From Ceratothoa steindachneri (taxonomy: Eukaryota > Arthropoda > Malacostraca > Isopoda > Cymothoidae): a DNA stretch of 64,000 bases. The number at the start of each line of letters is the position of its first letter. Positions within the stretch are counted from its first letter, which is position 1. Shown here piece after piece: positions 55,601 to 63,084 of this stretch. Below the pieces are notes generated by a model. It was not told the DNA's origin. It ran no database searches and worked only from the letters and a program-made list of their open reading frames with translations. The stretch lies in contig OZ018317.1 in the NCBI GenBank assembly GCA_963969495.1, forward strand, positions 222,443,735 through 222,507,734, written 5' to 3'. The position numbers were made by a program, and so were the translations under genes.

Positions 55601-57957
55601 TTTCGTCCCTGGGGAAAATAAGTGTGCACGTCTCTGGGGAGGGGCATGGACACAATAAACCACCTCCGTAATGACGTTCTAACCAGTGAGCGAGACGTGA
55701 CTGTCAAGTCACACACGGGTCGCCTGGTCAAGGCTCCGTCCGTTGCGCTCACCCCCTCAAAATTAAAGGCATGCAAATAACGGACCTGCATGCTCGATAC
55801 ACACCTCACTCAACACATTCACAGCATACCCAACACAAAGACAACTGAATCAGAAACCTGCAGATCATGGCGGGCTTCACTCCTACGAGAAAACTGTACG
55901 GTAGGCGAAGTTGGTCGAAGCTCCCGGCCAATGGATAAACATGATTTACAACTTGTCACAGTACTCTTGCCATTTACTTTTGACCTCATTGCTCACAAGT
56001 ACCTCAATATCTTTGCTCAAAAATACATCGACTTTATTGCTCACAAGTACAGCGACCTCATTGCTCACAAGTTCAGCGACCTAATTGCTCACAAGTACAG
56101 CGCCCTCATTGCTCACAAGTACAGCGACCTAATTGCTCACAAGTACAGCGACCTCATTGCTCACAAGTACAGCGACTTCATTGCTCACAAGTACAACGAC
56201 CTCTTTGCTCGCAATTACAGCGACCTCATTGCTCACAAGTACAGCCACCTCATTGCTCACAAATACATCGACCTCTTTGCTAGCAAGTACCTCAACTCTC
56301 CTCACAAGTACCTTGATGTTCACTCCTCCACTCTTCACTTGGTCTTTCACTTTTCTCACTTCCTTCCTGAATAGATTCGTTTCATCTTTCATCCAAATGC
56401 TTCATTTGCTGCTTTCTTACTCTCTCGTATCACTTCCTTCTATACGTTCATCCTCATCTCCTTCACATTCTCATCTGTACTATTAAGCATTTTTTACTTT
56501 CTCTGCGTTCCACATTTTCATTCAATGCTTTGCTTTCCGTTTCCAATTTGAGCACACCCACATAGTCTGTCATTGCCCACTCTCACTGCCCCCCTCCCAC
56601 CCTGTTTTCGACAGTGATGACCCCGAGGCGGAGAAGGTGCATCGTTCCTGGAAACGCTCCATTATGCTTATCTGGAACGATATTGCTGCACATAAGAATG
56701 CGTCGCTCTTCCTCAAGCCCATCACAGAGGACAAAGTACCCGGCTACCATTCTATCGTGTTCAGGTGAGTAAAAGGTTGCTGACCTACCGTCGCAAAAGT
56801 TTTCTTGCTTGGATTACGTCATTGGATTATATTTGTTTGTGGGGTCTCTTCCCAAATAGAAGATCGGGGATACATACACTCGTAGAGTTTGGATATTTTA
56901 TGTTCTCTTGTCGTTCGCACCTCTTTGTTTCCCCTCAGTCATTTTTCCCTACCCTTTCACTGTTGCACCTGGACCTGCAGGAACGACACTCCCTCCCGAC
57001 CCCTATACTAGATTGAGACTACTTAGGCTTTAGTCATTCTAACCATTTCCATTTACCCGTTTTTCGTCACTTTAGGTAGGAGCCTCTTCTCAACAATTTT
57101 CCTGGTTGGGGTTAATTTCGAAGGCTACTCGTCGACTAGCTTTCGTCCGTTCATTCCTAGTCAGGGCAAGGAATGTGGGGTCAGCGGCATCCACTCTCTT
57201 AATTCCATTTGGAATGGTGGATTTTAACATTCTTCCCACCCTTTTCTCCTACTCCCCCATTTTTTTGGTTATCCTTGTGCATACCTGCAAGGGCTTGTTA
57301 GGTGTATCATGAGCAACCTTGCTGCAGCTGACATTTGGAATGGTGGATTGTGTCTCCTCCCGGCACTACTTGACGGATCTCTTTACAAACTTTCTCGAGA
57401 TACGCCATCATTTGTATTCGCTCTAAGCTCGAGGGATTTTTCTACACTTATTGCTCGCTCCCCTTTTATGGTCAGTTGATTTTATGCAGAAATTGTTTGG
57501 AATTTCTTGGAACCCAAGTTGAGGACGTCGATCGATCGAATTTTCGCTCTTGGCTTGATAGTAACTTGTTGTCGATCCAAGTGTTGAAAGAATTGATCGT
57601 TAGGGTTGTCTGAACGCCAGGTGGGGTGTTCGATAGATTAGTGCATTTGGGGGTTGTTATACATGTATTTATGTGTTGGTTTTGCCCCTCTCGCTCACTG
57701 TTTTGGGTTACCGAGGACCTTCTGGGAATGGCCCGTACAGAAGCGTCTTTTCTCCCTTTGATAACCCTACCTATTTCAGACCCATCGACCTGATGACCAT
57801 CAAGCGTAATATCGAAAGTGGCGCTATTCGGTCCACCAGCGACTTCCAGCGTGACGTGATGCTAATGTTTCTCAACGCTAACATGTACAACCCTCGGAAC
57901 AGTGACGTCTTCCGTATGGCGCACCACATGATGAACGACGGCGTAGAGATAATGGAG
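28657..57957 (+). CDS. BRD8: BRD8 orthologue, gene extent visible in window (16 coding exons, 3' end missing)
   Basis: BRD8 is a nuclear bromodomain subunit of the NuA4/TIP60 histone acetyltransferase complex. The joined exons give 671 codons without a stop: a SANT/Myb-like N-terminal domain (about residues 14-75), a basic PKRKR segment, a coiled coil (about 97-175), a long low-complexity acidic and Ser/Pro-rich middle (about 180-555), and a bromodomain from about 563 that is cut by the window end near residue 671. All splice phases agree and the total is a multiple of three. Human BRD8 has the same domain order and is longer. Introns 2, 3, 9 and the one after exon 16 are filled with transposons, but no element interrupts an exon. 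The gene appears intact and probably functional. Confidence 0.92.
29041..29137 (+). CDS. BRD8: BRD8 exon 2: start of SANT-like domain
   Basis: Acceptor GTACCAG, donor GTAAGA. Encodes DVKLKQYPVDQWTTREQLCL and TSAVSQSGDQNW, which aligns with the vertebrate BRD8 N-terminus (W..REkLCLASSV.RSGDQNW). It ends after two bases of the Trp codon. Confidence 0.9.
29298..32500. other. BRD8 introns 2 and 3 (left part), no recognisable element
   Basis: Apart from exon 3 this is AT-rich intron. At 29298 CAGTGGTTTTCAACTTTTTT resembles a hAT terminal repeat, but I found no matching right end. Nothing else is recognised. Confidence 0.4.
30061..30257 (+). CDS. BRD8: BRD8 exon 3: SANT-like domain, second half
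   Basis: Acceptor TTCTACCAG, donor GTAAGA. Encodes GAVSRAIRQLTTETGRPLDW, then YSTKNCALQYTKLLEEVEIP and KRKREK, ending IVTKMLTE. The pattern VSRAI..., GRP.DW, QY..LLE and PKRKR is diagnostic for BRD8. Confidence 0.95.
32500..33670 (-). pseudogene. RTE-like LINE endonuclease fossil
   Basis: Minus-strand reading from 33650: SLKISAYNCRISEEVHLTEP, DIKLDIIGLCES (33535-33500), HGVGFLIHIQLKEMV, LKIVRVQAPKSGGMQEELDR, DYFNIIIANFNAKIGQGKYR (33210-33150). These correspond to the WNVRTL, DIIGLCET, HGVGFLI, VYAPT and GDFNAKIG motifs of APE-type endonucleases in the RTE group. Many stops and frameshifts. No reverse transcriptase follows, so only the 5' part is preserved. Confidence 0.65.
33671..34319. other. 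BRD8 intron 3, unassigned
   Basis: Includes a duplicated short motif (CTCACAGCACCCC at 33670 and 33733, each followed by ACTGTGGTTG within about 40 bp). No gene. Confidence 0.4.
34320..34452 (+). CDS. BRD8: BRD8 exon 4: coiled-coil region
   Basis: Acceptor TTTACAG. Encodes KRVEELKGILEEEKASYLQL, RKEILHLESNQLDNRLHQF and WDEIMR, matching the AERVEELK...R...L.......D.RLD...ND.. segment of BRD8. The end is placed at AG|GTTGGT, because the stronger-looking GTAAGC four bases downstream would put exon 5 out of frame. Confidence 0.85.
35145..36040 (-). pseudogene. unrecognised antisense gene fragment
   Basis: Two minus-strand open stretches look more protein-like than their surroundings: 35874-35677 (MEMIRDIHHAPYLVLFREEV ... 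KIYMTKTRGSGIVA) and 35614-35417, with GCKFCQLCGLNCNGILFSKL and TFRRIVPFTDSHFPEESG. The Cys pairs suggest a zinc-binding element. On the minus strand CTTAG precedes the second stretch like an acceptor site, and AATAAA occurs near 35163, so this may be the 3' end of a small gene or a captured transcript. I do not recognise the family. Confidence 0.3.
36502..37407 (-). mobile_element. mariner element, internally deleted, TA target duplication
   Basis: A 906-bp element flanked by TA (36500-36501 and 37408-37409). Termini CAAGGGGTGGTCAATAAG and the inverted CGAGGGGCAGTCAATAAG match at 15 or more positions. The transposase on the minus strand lacks its central part, so the element is non-autonomous. 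It is inserted in the reverse transcriptase of a LINE. The copy at 1-348 is a close relative. Confidence 0.92.
36556..37240 (-). pseudogene. mariner transposase with catalytic core deleted
   Basis: The ATG at 37240 reads MEKVEHRAVIQFLTKEGKNA, then an extra T (37177-37181 run) shifts the frame. The paired-domain part continues as IHFRMVAVYTDTAPSYATIA, SRPGRPSDVTNEDNVARVER and ELGISHGSVMNIIHDNL up to HWVPRNLSPHD. It then jumps to KARVAQAALRECGFEELNYP and PYSPDLAPSNYFLFRQLKAA, which carries the third Asp of the DD34D triad. The segment with the first and second Asp (roughly 110 residues) is deleted. End near 36556. Confidence 0.9.
38289..38398 (+). CDS. BRD8: BRD8 exon 5: charged coiled coil
   Basis: Acceptor GTTGGTAG, donor GTAAAA. 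Encodes EQEIEEEAASKLQEFLKERE and EKIKIFQAVTKIHTTK. Very AT-rich. It starts about 70 bp downstream of the end of a LINE fragment. Confidence 0.85.
38668..38783 (+). CDS. BRD8: BRD8 exon 6: linker
   Basis: Acceptor TTCCTACAG, donor GTACCT. Encodes AQPPTIQRKPASADSKKVAS and EAAKQPNSSEDFVTDSVEM. Low-complexity basic and acidic linker; no domain. Confidence 0.8.
38784..39118. other. BRD8 intron 6
   Basis: Short intron with a terminal T-rich tract; nothing else recognised. Confidence 0.5.
39119..39259 (+). CDS. BRD8: BRD8 exon 7: Ser/Pro/acidic linker
   Basis: Preceded by a long T tract and TTTGGAG; donor GTATTG. Encodes REVVESEERSLASNNLDSPV and VAARSSPSDNAPSTPGAFTA, ending QVVVREK. Composition switches to GC-rich from this exon on. 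Confidence 0.78.
39388..39505 (+). CDS. BRD8: BRD8 exon 8: acidic stretch
   Basis: Acceptor ATCCAACCAG, donor GTGTGG. Encodes TPEGEKRHPISSVKMEEEDP, then IAEEEEEEALDEEDAKTPQ. A strongly acidic run of the kind found in the BRD8 middle region. Confidence 0.78.
39650..40289. other. BRD8 intron 8 with a possible LINE RT scrap
   Basis: Around 39955-40015 the plus strand reads CVCFIDLEKIPRRLVQRGLS, resembling the VYIDLEKAYDRVPR motif of some LINE reverse transcriptases with a small deletion. The evidence is a single short motif. Confidence 0.35.
40290..40375 (+). CDS. BRD8: BRD8 exon 9
   Basis: Acceptor TTTTGTGCAG, donor GTAAGT (consensus). Encodes GVLEDLKCDSSFETNITLDY and TSNLNVDLK. No domain recognised; supported mainly by splice signals and phase continuity. 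It is followed by a 12.7-kb intron full of mobile elements. Confidence 0.7.
42030..43512 (-). mobile_element. Ty1/copia gag-protease fragment
   Basis: Minus-strand piece of a copia-type retroelement with gag start, gag body, zinc knuckle and protease, but no integrase, RT or LTRs recognised. It occupies the gap between the 5' UTR and ORF1 zinc-knuckle part of I-like LINE copy 2. Confidence 0.65.
42200..43512 (-). pseudogene. copia gag-protease pseudogene
   Basis: The ATG at 43512 (MASSTNVCSSKWPPKFDDEL) leads to SYKNWKCDIQIWCKLTDLDK, the usual start of copia-like gag. After a stop and frame change, MKKLDLFLPDKGRRQFHAFH and MKIDDFVSKFEHTYFKFMSE continue the capsid-like UBN2-type domain (43287-42790). 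A zinc-knuckle remnant ends HCPHAYE (about 42720), followed by the protease motif AVLDTGCSTTVC (about 42570), where DTG is the catalytic Asp loop. The protease tail LVMSLSMKKAKMILNFEKET lies near 42340. Four or more frame breaks. Confidence 0.68.
43690..44160 (+). pseudogene. LINE ORF1 zinc-knuckle fragment, copy 2
   Basis: Encodes FVPLPWRCYYCHHFGHTNR (43763-43822), where the full CxxCxxxxH start of the zinc knuckle is kept, then GLPELCVTCSE. After frame changes it continues with a proline/serine-rich tail (TVISAPIRNLSTSSTPRPFP, 44010-44070) and YLESQEATPESVRD near 44190. The N-terminal half of ORF1 is missing, lost with the copia-containing gap. Confidence 0.72.
44330..47600 (+). pseudogene. 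LINE ORF2 pseudogene, copy 2
   Basis: Endonuclease start remnant TFLPTKDLSVGQERLV (about 44358-44410). RT: FCKLGRDHSTPASFRPIL-like sequence at 45575-45625, IMFFDLEKAYDTA (45810-45848) and a further-decayed YVDN box near 46060. RNase H: LYTDGSKSQERFGFHARAV (46893-46950) with the first Asp, then SNSQSTLSALVALES (47028-47070). Zinc motif region near 47390-47500 with HILVECPSL. Many frameshifts and stops; in copy 1 the same regions are more complete. Confidence 0.75.
47641..49817. other. BRD8 intron 9, unassigned
   Basis: AT-rich intron without recognisable gene, element end or tandem repeat. Confidence 0.4.
50110..51328 (+). pseudogene. Tc1-like transposase with 290-bp tandem duplication
   Basis: A helix-turn-helix remnant (KIVLIQKSG and NFIAQELQC, 50112-50170) is followed after a frame change by AIKKYQDHGTFEDLQRKGCL and LGLEVSERTIRHRLQKDLFQ. 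The catalytic domain then starts: WSFVMFSDESTMRHFNHVTK (first Asp). The segment from about 50456 to 50745 is repeated at 50746-51035. Only the second copy continues into IFQQDGAPSHTGK (second Asp) and WPGNSPDLNPIENLW (Glu), ending NKRYPIKY near 51328. TGA, TAA and frame breaks are present in both copies. Confidence 0.88.
50456..51035. repeat. 290-bp tandem duplication
   Basis: Units 50456-50745 and 50746-51035 are nearly identical; I see differences such as TTTTGTAATG/TTGTGTAATG and TATTTATCGATT/TATTTACCGATT. The period of 290 bp is confirmed by the shared open frames at 50574 and 50864. Confidence 0.93.
51417..53056. other. BRD8 intron 9, right part, unassigned
   Basis: AT-rich, no recognisable gene. 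The open frame at 52377-52592 has no known motif and the flanks give no splice or element context. Confidence 0.4.
53057..53105 (+). CDS. BRD8: BRD8 exon 10
   Basis: Acceptor TTTGTTTTCAG, donor GTGAGC. A 49-base exon encoding DQDLIADDSKKLIDVT. Phase fits exons 9 and 11. Confidence 0.72.
53291..53385 (+). CDS. BRD8: BRD8 exon 11: short coiled coil
   Basis: Acceptor ATCTTTACAG, donor GTAAGG. Encodes ELMKAELQEIKDDIEEEKQK and LGQAKLTPEFDQ, a heptad-like charged helix. Confidence 0.8.
53642..53845 (+). CDS. BRD8: BRD8 exon 12: long acidic region
   Basis: Acceptor TGTTTTGGCAG, donor GTTTGT. Encodes VKLVDEEVVPEGGKNEETED, a Glu/Asp-rich middle and ending RPTPLLHPK. Corresponds to the acidic region before the bromodomain in relatives. 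Confidence 0.82.
53846..54497. other. BRD8 intron 12
   Basis: Contains GGGATTCGAACCC at 54230-54242, which resembles the complement of a tRNA B box, possibly a SINE scrap. No A box or acceptor pairing is seen, so no tRNA is called. Confidence 0.4.
54498..54721 (+). CDS. BRD8: BRD8 exon 13: Ser/Pro-rich region with basic motif
   Basis: Acceptor TTGTTGTTCCCTTTGAAG, donor GTAAGT. Encodes EGAKMREAPDSIGKGDVSSP, then SLLSESLPVLPPAGSPVCEK and RPLKKEGRDEYDFDDDASRE. GC-rich. The overlapping antisense open frame is a shadow of this exon. Confidence 0.8.
55475..55582 (+). CDS. BRD8: BRD8 exon 14: segment preceding the bromodomain
   Basis: Acceptor TTTACCCCGCAG, donor GTAATG. Encodes KEFMNRGEKRKFSPCDNVSS, then STPSSPASTSYG. 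The SSPAS motif just before the bromodomain is shared with vertebrate BRD8. Confidence 0.88.
55982..56315. repeat. 24-bp minisatellite in BRD8 intron 14
   Basis: About 13.5 copies of a 24-bp unit with consensus near GACCTCATTGCTCACAAGTA plus CAGC. The array stays open in two frames, encoding repeated LIAHKYSD on the plus strand and VLVSNEVA on the minus strand, simply because the unit is a multiple of three. It lies between exons 14 and 15. Confidence 0.95.
56615..56764 (+). CDS. BRD8: BRD8 exon 15: bromodomain, helix Z and ZA loop start
   Basis: Acceptor TTTTCGACAG, donor GTGAGT. Encodes DDPEAEKVHRSWKRSIMLIW, then NDIAAHKNASLFLKPITEDK and VPGYHSIVF. It aligns closely with the W(K)KAIMLVWRAAANHRYA and PGYHSIV segments of vertebrate BRD8. 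Confidence 0.95.
56765..57779. other. BRD8 intron 15
   Basis: Contains a short direct repeat ATTTGGAATGGTGGATT at about 57207 and 57329. The sequence around 57313-57400 resembles 55187-55250 in intron 13 (GCTGACAT.TGGA...TGTG.C..CC). No gene. Confidence 0.5.
57780..57957 (+). CDS. BRD8: BRD8 exon 16: bromodomain ZA loop to helix C
   Basis: Acceptor CCTATTTCAG, donor GTAGTC. Encodes RPIDLMTIKRNIESGAIRST, SDFQRDVMLMFLNANMYNPR, NSDVFRMAHHMMNDGVEIME. The MYN asparagine that contacts acetyl-lysine in bromodomains is present. The next exon must lie beyond the LINE and hAT insertions, outside the window. Confidence 0.96.
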
Positions 57958-58041
57958 GTAGTCTGCTTCCCTTTTGCGTTGGGAAGGAGCAAGGGTCTTT
58001 CATTAGTATGACAGCTTCCAACTCCTTGCCCTTATTAGGCC

Positions 58042-60644
58042 TCTTCTCCTTTCTGACACCCTACTACCCCTACAACCTTTCCCACAACTTTCTCTGGCCG
58101 GCCTCTAATTTCACAGGGTAAATACCGACCAGCTTTCTCTCACCCAACCATCCCGCATCTGATCCGAGGGGGGAGGGAACAACGTTCCCTCACCCCTGGG
58201 CTCTGGTTTGGGGTGGCGGGTTTTTAACAACCTGCTTCAGTCCCACCCGCACCTTCCTCACATCCCCTTTCTTTCTCCTTTCACTGGCTATCAATTTTAT
58301 GCTGTGCCAAAGTGGAGCTGTAAGGCCGACGGGTTGCCAGGTCACTAGGCGGAAGGAGTGGCCTCAAATGGCGGCAGCTGGTTCTGTCGGCCCCGTATTC
58401 ACCCCTCGCAGAGCGGGCTACTCCATGGGGTGATTACGTATGCATCCCGTAAAATGAATAGGGTCACCATGCCCTATGATGAGTTATCAAACAAAAATTC
58501 TCCACCTTTACTTTCTGTAAGCAGTCGCCAATGGACTCCTAAATAAATAAATCCCTTTACCTTCCCCTCTACCATCACCGGAACCACCTTCGGGCAACTC
58601 CACTGAAAAAATGGAGCTCCCCCCTCCCTCTGTGTTCTCTCAGGGGACCCTCCAAATTTCTTCTGCCGTAGAGGAAGCTTACTCCTTCCTAGGCCTACAG
58701 GTGTAGGGGATTCCCAACCTTCACCCCCTTCTCTGGAGGCGCCCTTGGGTGCCTCCCTCTTTTCAGCGGCAGTCCCTCCTTTTCTTTAACAACGGACTGC
58801 CAAGAAACCACGCAGGGGGCCCAAAATTAACCGCTCCCGGTGGGAGCGCGTCGATATGGTTAAGGGATGACAGAACCCTTCGCTCCTTGCCCCCTAACAT
58901 CCTGCACTCGTGTGCTAAGAGCTACAGTTGGTCACTATGTACCCCCATCTCTTCCTCGACGGATTCCGGTTCGCCGGCATTAGGGGAAAAAAGAACCTGG
59001 AATGGGATCTGTGATTTCTTCTCGTGGGAGGGATGGCCACATGGACATGGTCCCTGAGGCGACCCAGCTCCAGATAGTAGGATCTTCCATGGGGTCGAAC
59101 ACGGGCTCGGTACTAAGCACAGAACCCGAGTCCGCCCCTTTGAGAGCTCCTCAGAGGTCGCGGGCGCCCGAGGACTTATGTACAAGGGGAGGAGGGATCT
59201 TCTTCCCCGGCTGATGCCCCTGTGACAGCCAGGACCTTTTCCATTTCGGAGAAGGATCTTGCTGAATCTGGCCTAGGGACTCCTGCTGGCAGGGGCGAAA
59301 AGTAGGTTCATTCCCCGCCCTCCTCTTGTAAAAAGAGAAAAAAAAGACTGGGCTCCTCTCCTTCCGCGGGGACGGACAAGGCCGTTGCCGTTTCGGCAAG
59401 CGACCAAGACCACCAGATCGGCACGTCCGGCCCCGTTGCTCTCCCGGGTGGAGAGTCCCAGACGAAGACCAGACTGCACAGAGCGGAGCCTCGATTACGT
59501 CAGGGCCCCTCATTCAATGGCTACCTGGCGTTTTCGAGCCTGCTGGCTTAAGACGCTTCTTAGTTATTCGCTCCACTGATGGCAGCCTGTTGGCTAAGGG
59601 CGACCTGATCCATCAGAAGAAAGCTCTAGCTAGTGCGATTGGTAGAGAACCGAAGGTGATGCGTTTCTCGGACGGGAGCCTTTTGGCGAATGCGTCGAAT
59701 CCTTCCGAGACGGCCATGATTACTGCCCTTCGGACACTTGATGGCACGCCTGTGAGTATGACGCCGCACTCTACCATGAATTTCCTGTTCAAAGAAGTAG
59801 TTTATGCGAGGGAACTCGTGGACTACTCAATAGATGACATCACCTTAGAGCTGGCCGACCATGGGCCGATCAAGGTCGAACGTGTGATGAGAAAACAGGG
59901 AGGGACCTCGAGAGCCACCCTACAATTTTCGTCATGTTTGACTGTGACAAGCCCCCTGAGTCGGTGCGTCCCGGTTGGTATCTCTACTGCGTGAAGGCAT
60001 TCGTGCCACTGCCGCGGAGGTACTATTACTGTCACCGCTTCGGCCATACTAATCGCTCCTGTCGACGTGCAAAGTCTGGGTTACCCGAAGTCTGTGCAAG
60101 TTGCTCCAAGGCTGCACACGATAAGTCCAAATCGTTCGTGGCTAAGTGTGTCAATTCCGGACAGCCGCACCCCGCTTATTCGAAGCAATGCGGTGCGTAT
60201 TTCTTTGAGAAGGAAATCTTGATTATTCAGGCTCAGGATCGTCTCTCATTTCGCGAGGCTAAGGACTTGGTCCTTGCGCGCCCGGCGCTGCCTATGACCT
60301 CCTATGCCTCAATGTTGAGAAAGAGACCCTCTGGTCCTGGCCCATCCAGACCTACGAGGACGGTCGTTTCCGCGCCCATTCGGAACCCTTCTGCGGGTTC
60401 TACCCACCCCGTCCCGTAAGGAGCACGAACATTTGCCTTCCTGGCCGCCGTGGTGACGGGACTCAACGCCCCGTCCGGCCCAGCTTAGTCTCTTCTCCTT
60501 TCTGACGTTTCTTCTTACCATGCTTCCTCCTGTTCCATACAACTTCTCCCACAACTTTTCTTTAGTCGGCCTCTAATTTCACATGGTAGACACCGACCAG
60601 CTTCCTCTTAGCCAACCATCCCGGAGGTGGCAACGCCCCCTCAC
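58042..60644 (+). mobile_element. I-like non-LTR retrotransposon, copy 3 (5' UTR-ORF1-5' UTR)
   Basis: Starts 85 bp after BRD8 exon 16 with the family 5' UTR (CTCTTCTCCTTTCTGACACC ... CAACCTGCTTCA), then ORF1 (58611-60418). The 5' UTR start block then occurs again at 60440-60644 (TTTGCCTTCCTGGCCGCC, CTCTTCTCCTTTCTGACG, TCGGCCTCTAATTTCACA). So ORF1 is flanked by direct repeats of the 5' region and no ORF2 follows inside the window. The second 5' UTR is cut by a hAT element. Confidence 0.82.
58611..60418 (+). pseudogene. LINE ORF1 (Gag-like) pseudogene, copy 3
   Basis: The best preserved ORF1 of the family; RNA-binding Gag-like protein of an I-type LINE. MELPPPSVFSQGTLQISSAV meets a TAG after about 29 codons. 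Further on, RFLVIRSTDGSLLAKGDLIH (59550-59610), SLLANASNPSETAMITALRT, VVYARELVDYSIDDITLELA and IKVERVMRK. Then SVRPGWYLYCVKAFVPLPRR, the zinc knuckle YYYCHRFGHTNRSC, where the first Cys is Tyr (TAC versus TGC in copy 2), and LPEVCASCSKAAHDKSKSFV with a second Cys/His cluster. C-terminal APIRNPSAGSTHPVP and a stop at about 60416. Confidence 0.82.
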
Positions 60645-61347
60645 CAGGGTTGGCCAAAATCTGGTTGTTTTTTGTTTTTTTAACAAGGATAAACTCATGT
60701 TTTTTATCGTGTGTTTTTTTCTGAAAACCCCACATATTTGTTTTTTTCCATGAGTTTGATCATTTTCATTAACTATATTGCTGGAAAAGGTAATAAATAA
60801 CTGCACAGTTACTTCTCCACATATTCGGATAAATACACTAACCAACAAGTTTCTAACTTTGCACATGTAGGAAACTATCACACATCTGGCTACAAGATTT
60901 CAACTTCCATGTACACATTACTGCAGTCTGCATAATGTTCATACTACGCACATGCCTGAGCTAGTTTGGTCAGATGATATCATACACGCCACACAATTAG
61001 CCAATGGATTTGAAGCAGCAAATGAGAACATGCTGTTCAGTATTCTGGCTGCTGATTGGTCAGCGAATGTGGTAGTAGTCTCGCACCTATCACTTGTTTA
61101 TTTTGTATCACATGTGATGATGTGATCACTGTACATAACCTCACTTATTTGTGTTCTAGATAAACGATTGTTAGCTGCATTGAATTTTTAATGTTGTATT
61201 TGTACTTAAATTAATTATATTTTACTACTGTATAGCATCAGTATCTACATGATGAGCATATGTTTTATTTTCTGAAAAAGTGTCTAAATATTGTATTTAT
61301 TTTTATATATTCTATATATCCTGGTATAGAAACTAATTGAATTAGAA

Positions 61348-63010
61348 ATGCCTAAAGTAGTGGGGTCTGGTAGAAAACAATCAAATGAATTGCTAGAAGT
61401 GACTAGAATAAGAGCTCATCTAAAAAAATCTACAAGCCGCAATATCACTGATGTCACAACAGACACAAAAATGAGCTATTCAATAGGATTAGAAAGTATT
61501 AGTGCTTATGGAAGTAGTACATCTGTTGATAGCACTCACACTTCTACTCCTAGAGCAACTTCATCTTCTAGGAATGTGGCTGATATTTTTTCATTCTTTC
61601 TTCCACCCAAATCACCCACATTAATGCCAGTTATAGCATCTACTCCTAAAAACTCTTCTGTATCAGGTAAATATGCTCAAGAATATCCACTAGGGACTAT
61701 AAGCACCTCAGTGAAAAGAAGTTCGATTTGAGCTAAATTATCAAAATCTGCAACAAAAACAACTGATTCACAAAGAAAAGAATGTGACAGAAATATAGCT
61801 AAATTCTTTCATGCCAACAACATTTCATTTTTGGCAGATGACTTAAACAGTATAAAGCAATGGTTGCATCATTGAGACCCTGATATGATCCACCAACAAG
61901 AAAGGCACTAGCAGGGAAGCTGCTTGATGATGTTCACCAAGAAGTAGAAGAGGGCATGAAAAATGCTTTATTAAATGCAACATTAACTCTGTTACTAATG
62001 ATCCAATTGTTGGAACTTCACTGCATAATGGAAGAACATCATATATTTTGAGCACTCACCACTGTGGCTCTGACAAAAAAACAGCTGAATATTGTTACCA
62101 GTTAGCATCTCAGTCAATTGATCATATAAAAGAAACCTATGGAAAATATGTAAGTTTTTGATTCATTTAAATCTGAAAAAAAACCTCAAAATAATAACGT
62201 TAAAAAAATATCACTTCCATCTGTCAATAATATTCAAAAGCTTAATGATTTCACTCTGCCTGCAGGTATTTGCTGTCTGCACTGATAATGAGAGTAAAAT
62301 GGTGAAGATGAAAGAGCTTCTGCATGAATAATATCCATTGCTTCTCACCTACAGTTGTTCTGCTCACCTGTTAAATTTGGTTGAAGAGGAGGTAACACCA
62401 AATACTGTGTTAAAGCACATACTTCCTATCCAAAAGTATTTCAGGCACCATCACCTACAACATGTAAGTGAATTACATTGTAATTATTTGTAACCATTTT
62501 AGTTTATATCTGCCTTTATAATGTTGCTTTGGGGTGAAAAGAGTTAGACTTCTTCTCTGAAATGCATAGCTACAGGTTGCATGGGCATTATAGGGGTTGC
62601 CATATTTCTGAGTCTACCGTCTTAACGCCATTACTTGAAATTTGGTGGTCCTTATCCTGGAGGGCATTTGGTGGTTGACATAGCTATAAGTCTGTCCTTA
62701 GTCATCCAACTGGCCCTTCACTTGGAAGTTTACAAACCATTACAAATTTATCAATTCTTTGAAATTAAAATGCATTTTCTGTTTCATATTGAGGTTATTC
62801 AAAACATTTTGCACTCAATTTTAATTTAGGTATATTAAATTCAAATACTAGTGTTGGTTGAAAGAAAAGGTTGGAATGATGCCTCAGCTGCCTAATGATA
62901 CAAGATGGAAATCAAATGAAAAGCTTCATTGAAAATTTTTATAAATACATAGAAATTAACAATGAACAAACAATTGGCAAAGCAATTTCCACTCTTCTCA
63001 GCAATGTTGG

Positions 63011-63084
<74 letters not shown>

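Noticed and set aside
55982..56315. Possible CRISPR-like array
   Set aside because: Units are contiguous 24-bp tandem repeats without unique spacers, inside a eukaryotic intron.
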